38,969 nucleotides of DNA. It comes from a virus. Of the stretch, positions 36,625 to 38,969 are shown one piece after another. The DNA is taken from positions 1 through 38,969 of IMG/VR virus record IMGVR_UViG_3300049203_000146. One strand, written 5' to 3'. The first letter of the stretch is position 1, and each line of letters starts with the position of its first letter. A program made the translations under genes and the position numbers. The notes beneath the pieces are model-generated. The model did no database searches. It had not been told where the DNA came from and saw only the letters and a program-made list of their open reading frames with translations.

Positions 36625-36773
36625 GCGCCGTCTTCGCCTTTAAGCTCGGCGCCTTTGCCTGGCTGCTCATCGCCATAATTTACGCCGCGCGCAACGACGT
36701 CGACCACCTGATGTCGGCCCTGTCCCTCAGCCTCGAGTTCTACTTCGTCGCCCTCTTCGTCAGAAAGGACTGA
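36621..36773 (+). CDS. 50-residue predicted membrane protein
   Basis: GTG 36621 overlaps the preceding TGA (GTGA). The protein has two hydrophobic segments (FKLGAFAWLLIAIIYA and LSLEFYFVALFV) separated by a polar loop (RNDVDHLMS), so it may cross the membrane twice. Its stop is followed after three bases by the next ATG. The function is unknown; it may alter the host envelope early in infection. Confidence 0.5.
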   Translation: MSAVFAFKLGAFAWLLIAIIYAARNDVDHLMSALSLSLEFYFVALFVRKD

Positions 36774-36776
36774 CCC

Positions 36777-36863
36777 ATGTTCGCCACCACCAAGCTCATC
36801 CTCATCCTGGCCGTGGTCATCGTCGTCGGCCACCTCATCCAACACCGTGAGGCCGCGCCGTGA
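36777..36863 (+). CDS. 28-residue predicted membrane peptide
   Basis: ATG 36777 follows the previous stop by three bases, with AGAAAGGA as ribosome site. The peptide MFATTKLILILAVVIVVGHL with a short basic end (IQHREAAP) is a single membrane helix. Its stop overlaps the GTG of the next gene. The function is unknown. Confidence 0.5.
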   Translation: MFATTKLILILAVVIVVGHLIQHREAAP

Positions 36864-37003
36864 TAACCAACTGGCTCCTCCTCAACCAGGGCACCTTCAA
36901 CCGCCTGCTGTCCGCGCACATCGAGTTCCTGGTGTCCTACCGGGCGCCCACCCCGGTCTCGACCTTCCTGGTCTACCACAAGCTCGAGCGGTGGGGCGCG
37001 TGA
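36860..37003 (+). CDS. small hypothetical protein (47 aa), GTG start
   Basis: GTG 36860 overlaps the preceding TGA (GTGA). The protein (MITNWLLLNQGTFNRLLSAH and on) is mixed hydrophobic and basic and ends KLERWGA; it looks helical, perhaps amphipathic at a membrane. It overlaps the following gene as GTGA. Coding is supported by GC-rich third positions and unbroken overlaps; no function is assignable. Confidence 0.5.
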   Translation: MITNWLLLNQGTFNRLLSAHIEFLVSYRAPTPVSTFLVYHKLERWGA

Positions 37004-37248
37004 ACTGCCACGTCAGCCGGTCCTACCACGTGAACGACGTGTGCCTGTACCTGAGCCACCAGGGCGCGCCGACCGGCCTGTGTGCCGTCTGCGGGAAGCT
37101 GAAGCTCCTGCCCTGGAAGCACAACGTCGCCTTCCGCGTCTACCAGAAGGCCAACCAGGAAAGGTGCTACATCGAGGTCACGCCGCGTTCCTGGCTGCAC
37201 GGCGGCCACCAGGCCATCAACATCTCATACCCGGAGCCCATCAAATGA
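37000..37248 (+). CDS. small zinc-ribbon-like protein (82 aa), GTG start
   Basis: GTG 37000 overlaps the preceding TGA. The protein has C3 and, further on, CAVCGKLK (CxxC near residue 31), with aromatic and basic residues around (YQKANQERCYIEV). The CxxC with nearby His and Cys could bind zinc. The C-terminus (HQAINISYPEPIK) looks beta. No family is recognised. The stop overlaps the HD-domain gene as ATGA. Confidence 0.55.
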   Translation: MNCHVSRSYHVNDVCLYLSHQGAPTGLCAVCGKLKLLPWKHNVAFRVYQKANQERCYIEVTPRSWLHGGHQAINISYPEPIK

Positions 37249-37787
37249 CCGTCCAAACCACCTGGCCCTGGCAGCAGACCTACCGCGGCCACCGCTTCGA
37301 GTTCCACAACCCCAAGGCGCGGATGGTCGACGTCGGCGACATCGCCCACGCGCTCAGCCTCCAGTGCCGCTTCAACGGCCACGTCCGGGAGTTCTACTCC
37401 GTCGCGCAGCACTGCGTCCACGTGTCGGGCATGCTGCCGGACCACCTGGCCCTGGTCGGCCTGCTCCACGACGCGTCGGAGGCCTACCTCGGGGACCTCA
37501 TCACCCCGGTCAAGGCCATGGTGCCGCAGTTCAAGGTCCTCGAGATGAAGGTCGAGCAGGCCGTCGCCGACCGCTTCGGCTTCGACTCGGACCTGCTTGA
37601 CCACCCGCTGGTCAAGCACGCGGACCACGTCATGCTCGCGACCGAGGCCAGCCAGCTGCTCGACTGCCCGCCCCGCGGCTGGGACCTCCACGTCGCGCCG
37701 GCCAACTTTACCCTCGCCCCGCTTGGCCCGGCCGAGGCCAAGAAGCTCTTCCTCACCCGCTTCCAGGAGCTGTACCATGGCACCTAG
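37245..37787 (+). CDS. HD-domain phosphohydrolase (YfbR/DatZ-like)
   Basis: 180 residues from ATG 37245 (ATGA overlap). HD-domain ligands are visible: His in YSVAQHCVHV, the HD pair in LVGLLHDASEAYLGD (His75-Asp76), and Asp126 in KHADHVMLATEA. Relatives include 5'-deoxynucleotidases and dNTP phosphohydrolases of phages. In 2-aminoadenine phages such an enzyme (DatZ) removes dATP, but the PurZ partner is absent here. A role in shaping the nucleotide pool together with the 5419-8090 enzymes is plausible; the substrate is not predictable from the sequence alone. Confidence 0.85.
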   Translation: MTVQTTWPWQQTYRGHRFEFHNPKARMVDVGDIAHALSLQCRFNGHVREFYSVAQHCVHVSGMLPDHLALVGLLHDASEAYLGDLITPVKAMVPQFKVLEMKVEQAVADRFGFDSDLLDHPLVKHADHVMLATEASQLLDCPPRGWDLHVAPANFTLAPLGPAEAKKLFLTRFQELYHGT

Positions 37788-38022
37788 CGCCTACATGAGC
37801 ATCCCCCACCCCAGCGAACCGGGCGTCCGGAAGGCCCACCCGGGGCTCAAGGACTACCCCAAACTCACGGTGACCGTGCGCCCGGGAACCGGGCCCAACC
37901 TGGCCATCCTGGAGGCCTGCGCCGTCGGCGACCGGAAGTCCGTGGCCGTCGTGTACAACGTCGAGTTCGACAGCTACACCGTCTGGTGCCTGCCGCGCGA
38001 CCGCGAGCCTAAAGAAGCTTAG
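37777..38022 (+). CDS. small hypothetical protein (81 aa)
   Basis: AGGAG at 37765-37769 precedes ATG 37777, which lies inside the last codons of the HD gene. The protein starts MAPSAYMSIPHPSEPGVRKA and then is beta-like (KLTVTVRPGTGPNLAILEAC, SVAVVYNVEFDSYTVWCLP), ending KEA. No family is recognised. It is the last gene before the 38116 promoter. Confidence 0.6.
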   Translation: MAPSAYMSIPHPSEPGVRKAHPGLKDYPKLTVTVRPGTGPNLAILEACAVGDRKSVAVVYNVEFDSYTVWCLPRDREPKEA

Positions 38023-38065
38023 GCTATTAACTAAAAATTCCCAACTTGTCGCGTTGTTTTGCCGT

Positions 38066-38116
38066 AAGTGGAACTATTAGTTCCACTTATTGCGCCACTT
38101 CTTTTCCAAAAAGTGG
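38066..38116. promoter_or_regulatory. alternative hairpins / operator overlapping a -35 element
   Basis: AAGTGGAACT-ATT-AGTTCCACTT (38066-38088) is a perfect 10-bp inverted repeat. The CCACTT/AAGTGG pair is repeated at 38095-38100 and 38111-38116, the last overlapping the GTGTAC element. In RNA from upstream genes these would form competing hairpins, the first a possible terminator; as DNA they could be operator sites. TGTCGCGT lies just before (38047-38054). Confidence 0.5.
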
Positions 38117-38145
38117 TGTACGCGGGACCGGAATCGGGGTATATT
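38116..38145 (+). promoter_or_regulatory. promoter GTGTAC-N18-TATATT, leaderless
   Basis: GTGTAC at 38116-38121, 18 bases, TATATT at 38140-38145, then ATAGAT and ATG 38152. It combines the two-element promoter seen at 1902 with the leaderless arrangement seen at 544. The predicted transcription start is the ATG. Confidence 0.7.
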
Positions 38146-38151
38146 ATAGAT

Positions 38152-38310
38152 ATGAATAACGAACGCGTCAACCTGAACAACTACAAAGACCAGACCATCG
38201 CGACCCTTAGCGCCCTGGTCCCGAATATCTACAAGTCCCACCCGCTCTGCATCCAGAAGGACCTGCTTATCCGCGCGGCCATCCGTGCCGGCAAGCTGGA
38301 GGTACGTTAA
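38152..38310 (+). CDS. leaderless small protein (52 aa)
   Basis: ATG 38152 sits at the predicted +1 of the 38116 promoter; no ribosome site precedes it. The protein MNNERVNLNNYKDQTIATLS, then ALVPNIYKSHPLCIQKDLLI and RAAIRAGKLEVR, is helical with a basic end and could bind nucleic acid, but no domain is recognised. It uses more AT-rich codons at the start than its neighbours. The next gene follows after one base. Confidence 0.65.
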   Translation: MNNERVNLNNYKDQTIATLSALVPNIYKSHPLCIQKDLLIRAAIRAGKLEVR

Positions 38311-38311
38311 C

Positions 38312-38533
38312 ATGGACACCAACTTCCAGGCCCTCGTCCGCGTCATGAACAACCTGCCCCCGGTCCACCCCGCCCCGACCTACGCCGTCTTCACCGTGCC
38401 CGGCGGCTACCGCGTCATGTCGGCCATCCAGCTGGCCAAGGGCCTGAAGACCACGACCCACCACGCGCGGACCGCCGCGCAGCTGGCCCTCATCGTCGCC
38501 AACCTCGAGGCCGCCGGCTACGCCCGGGCCTGA
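38312..38533 (+). CDS. small hypothetical protein (73 aa)
   Basis: GGAGG at about 38299-38303 precedes ATG 38312. The protein has a helical start (MDTNFQALVRVMNNLPPVHP), a beta part (TYAVFTVPGGYRVMSAIQLA) and a helical end (ARTAAQLALIVANLEAAGYA). High GC at third positions supports coding. No family is recognised. Confidence 0.6.
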   Translation: MDTNFQALVRVMNNLPPVHPAPTYAVFTVPGGYRVMSAIQLAKGLKTTTHHARTAAQLALIVANLEAAGYARA

Positions 38534-38568
38534 GCTCACCGTCACCCACCCATAAAGGAGAATTTGCC

Positions 38569-38969
38569 ATGAACACGACCACCAAGACCTTCAAGGAATA
38601 CTGCGCCGAGCTCGACGCCTGCGGCGATGCCATGGCCTTCATCGGCGACCAGGACCTCGCGACCGCCTGGGCCCGCTGCACGCGCCCGGACTGGATGCTC
38701 TGGCTGCTCCGCCGTGCGGGCGCCATCGACCGGGTGACCAGCGTCAAGCTGGCGGTCAGCTTCGTCGCGCGTGTGGCCAAGCACAACCCGGGGGCTGTCC
38801 AGCCGGTCCTCGACGCCCTGCAGGCGTGGCTGGTTGACCCTTCCGACGTTAATTTGGCGCTGGTCCGCGAGGCGGGTCGAAAGGCCCGGACCGCCGACGC
38901 CGACGCCGCCGCCGCCGCCGCCGCCGACGCCGCCGCCTACGCCGCCGCCGCCGCCGCCTACGCCGCCGC
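38569..38969 (+). CDS. alanine-repeat protein (5' part, runs off the window)
   Basis: AAAGGAGAA precedes ATG 38569; the frame is open to the window edge (133 codons). The N-terminal domain (FKEYCAELDACGDAMAFIGD, RCTRPDWMLWLLRRAG) resembles a widespread phage and bacterial family of unknown function whose C-termini consist of Ala/Tyr/Asp repeats. Here residues from about 108 read DADAAAAAAADAAAYAAAAA and on. The residual frame at the edge and the 28 Ala/Arg/Gln-rich residues at 1-87 suggest that the gene continues at the left end of the window. Confidence 0.75.
   Translation, partial: MNTTTKTFKEYCAELDACGDAMAFIGDQDLATAWARCTRPDWMLWLLRRAGAIDRVTSVKLAVSFVARVAKHNPGAVQPVLDALQAWLVDPSDVNLALVREAGRKARTADADAAAAAAADAAAYAAAAAAYAA
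38891..38969 (+). repeat. GCC/GAC/TAC triplet repeat tract
   Basis: A run of GCC codons interrupted by GAC and TAC extends to the window edge inside the alanine-repeat gene. Such low-complexity sequence commonly breaks assemblies and is prone to slippage. The window begins with GCCGCG, consistent with the other side of the same tract. Confidence 0.8.

Noticed and set aside
5419-37787. A 2-aminoadenine (Z) genome because of MazG-like and HD-domain enzymes plus a family A polymerase
   Set aside because: No PurZ (adenylosuccinate-synthetase-like) gene is visible in what seems a nearly complete genome. The TS-family enzyme with Asp172 points to a pyrimidine instead.

Overview
This window looks like the nearly complete genome (about 39 kb, high GC) of a tailed phage with a short, P22-type tail (podovirus morphology). 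The structural genes follow the P22 order: terminase, portal, scaffold, coat with an extra domain, gp4-like and gp10-like tail proteins, ejection proteins, tailspike. The host cannot be named from the sequence. Ribosome binding sites of the AAGGAGG type and bacterial -10 boxes point to a bacterial host. No integrase, tRNA, rRNA, insertion sequence or CRISPR array is visible.

Layout. Plus-strand genes run from about 35540 to the right end and continue from the left end to 18241. Minus-strand genes run from 35178 down to 18171. The two arms diverge from an AT-rich control region (35179-35539) and converge, with overlapping genes, at 18171-18241. The first 87 bases look like the 3' end of the alanine-rich gene that runs off the right edge. 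The molecule is therefore probably circular or circularly permuted, and the sequence was broken inside a GCC-repeat tract.

Right arm, then 1-4473: early genes, many small. They include a leaderless HTH-like candidate regulator beside the divergent promoters, a cluster of tiny membrane proteins, an HD-domain phosphohydrolase, a RecB-like nuclease and a T7-lysozyme-type amidase. 4562-8090: nucleotide metabolism. A lone methyltransferase is followed by a MazG-like pyrophosphatase, a dNMP kinase fused to a uracil-DNA-glycosylase-like domain, and a thymidylate-synthase-family enzyme carrying the residues of T4 dCMP hydroxymethylase. Together these suggest that the phage makes a modified cytosine nucleotide. 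8090-17937: replication and recombination, with a family A DNA polymerase, a VRR-NUC-like nuclease, a candidate ssDNA-binding protein, an archaeo-eukaryotic-type primase, a UvrD-like helicase, an Snf2-like helicase and an HTH-metallophosphoesterase.

Minus strand: terminase small subunit, terminase large subunit split between two reading frames, portal, scaffold, coat, two small proteins, gp4-like and gp10-like tail proteins, three probable ejection proteins, a 1123-residue tailspike, a one-TM candidate holin and a DUF1353-like protein. Intrinsic terminators follow the coat gene and the next small gene, and may set coat dosage.

Regulation. Four promoters share GTGTAC-N18-TATATT (one has TAGAAT), including the single visible promoter of the structural arm. 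Two others share TTGCGACA at a fixed distance from TATATT. In three places the -10 box sits exactly six bases before an ATG, which predicts leaderless mRNAs. The 8-mer TGTCGCAA/TTGCGACA recurs around these promoters, once as a perfect inverted repeat. Most genes overlap as TAATG, TGATG, ATGA or GTGA, implying translational coupling. All functional calls rest on motif recognition by eye; no database search was run.
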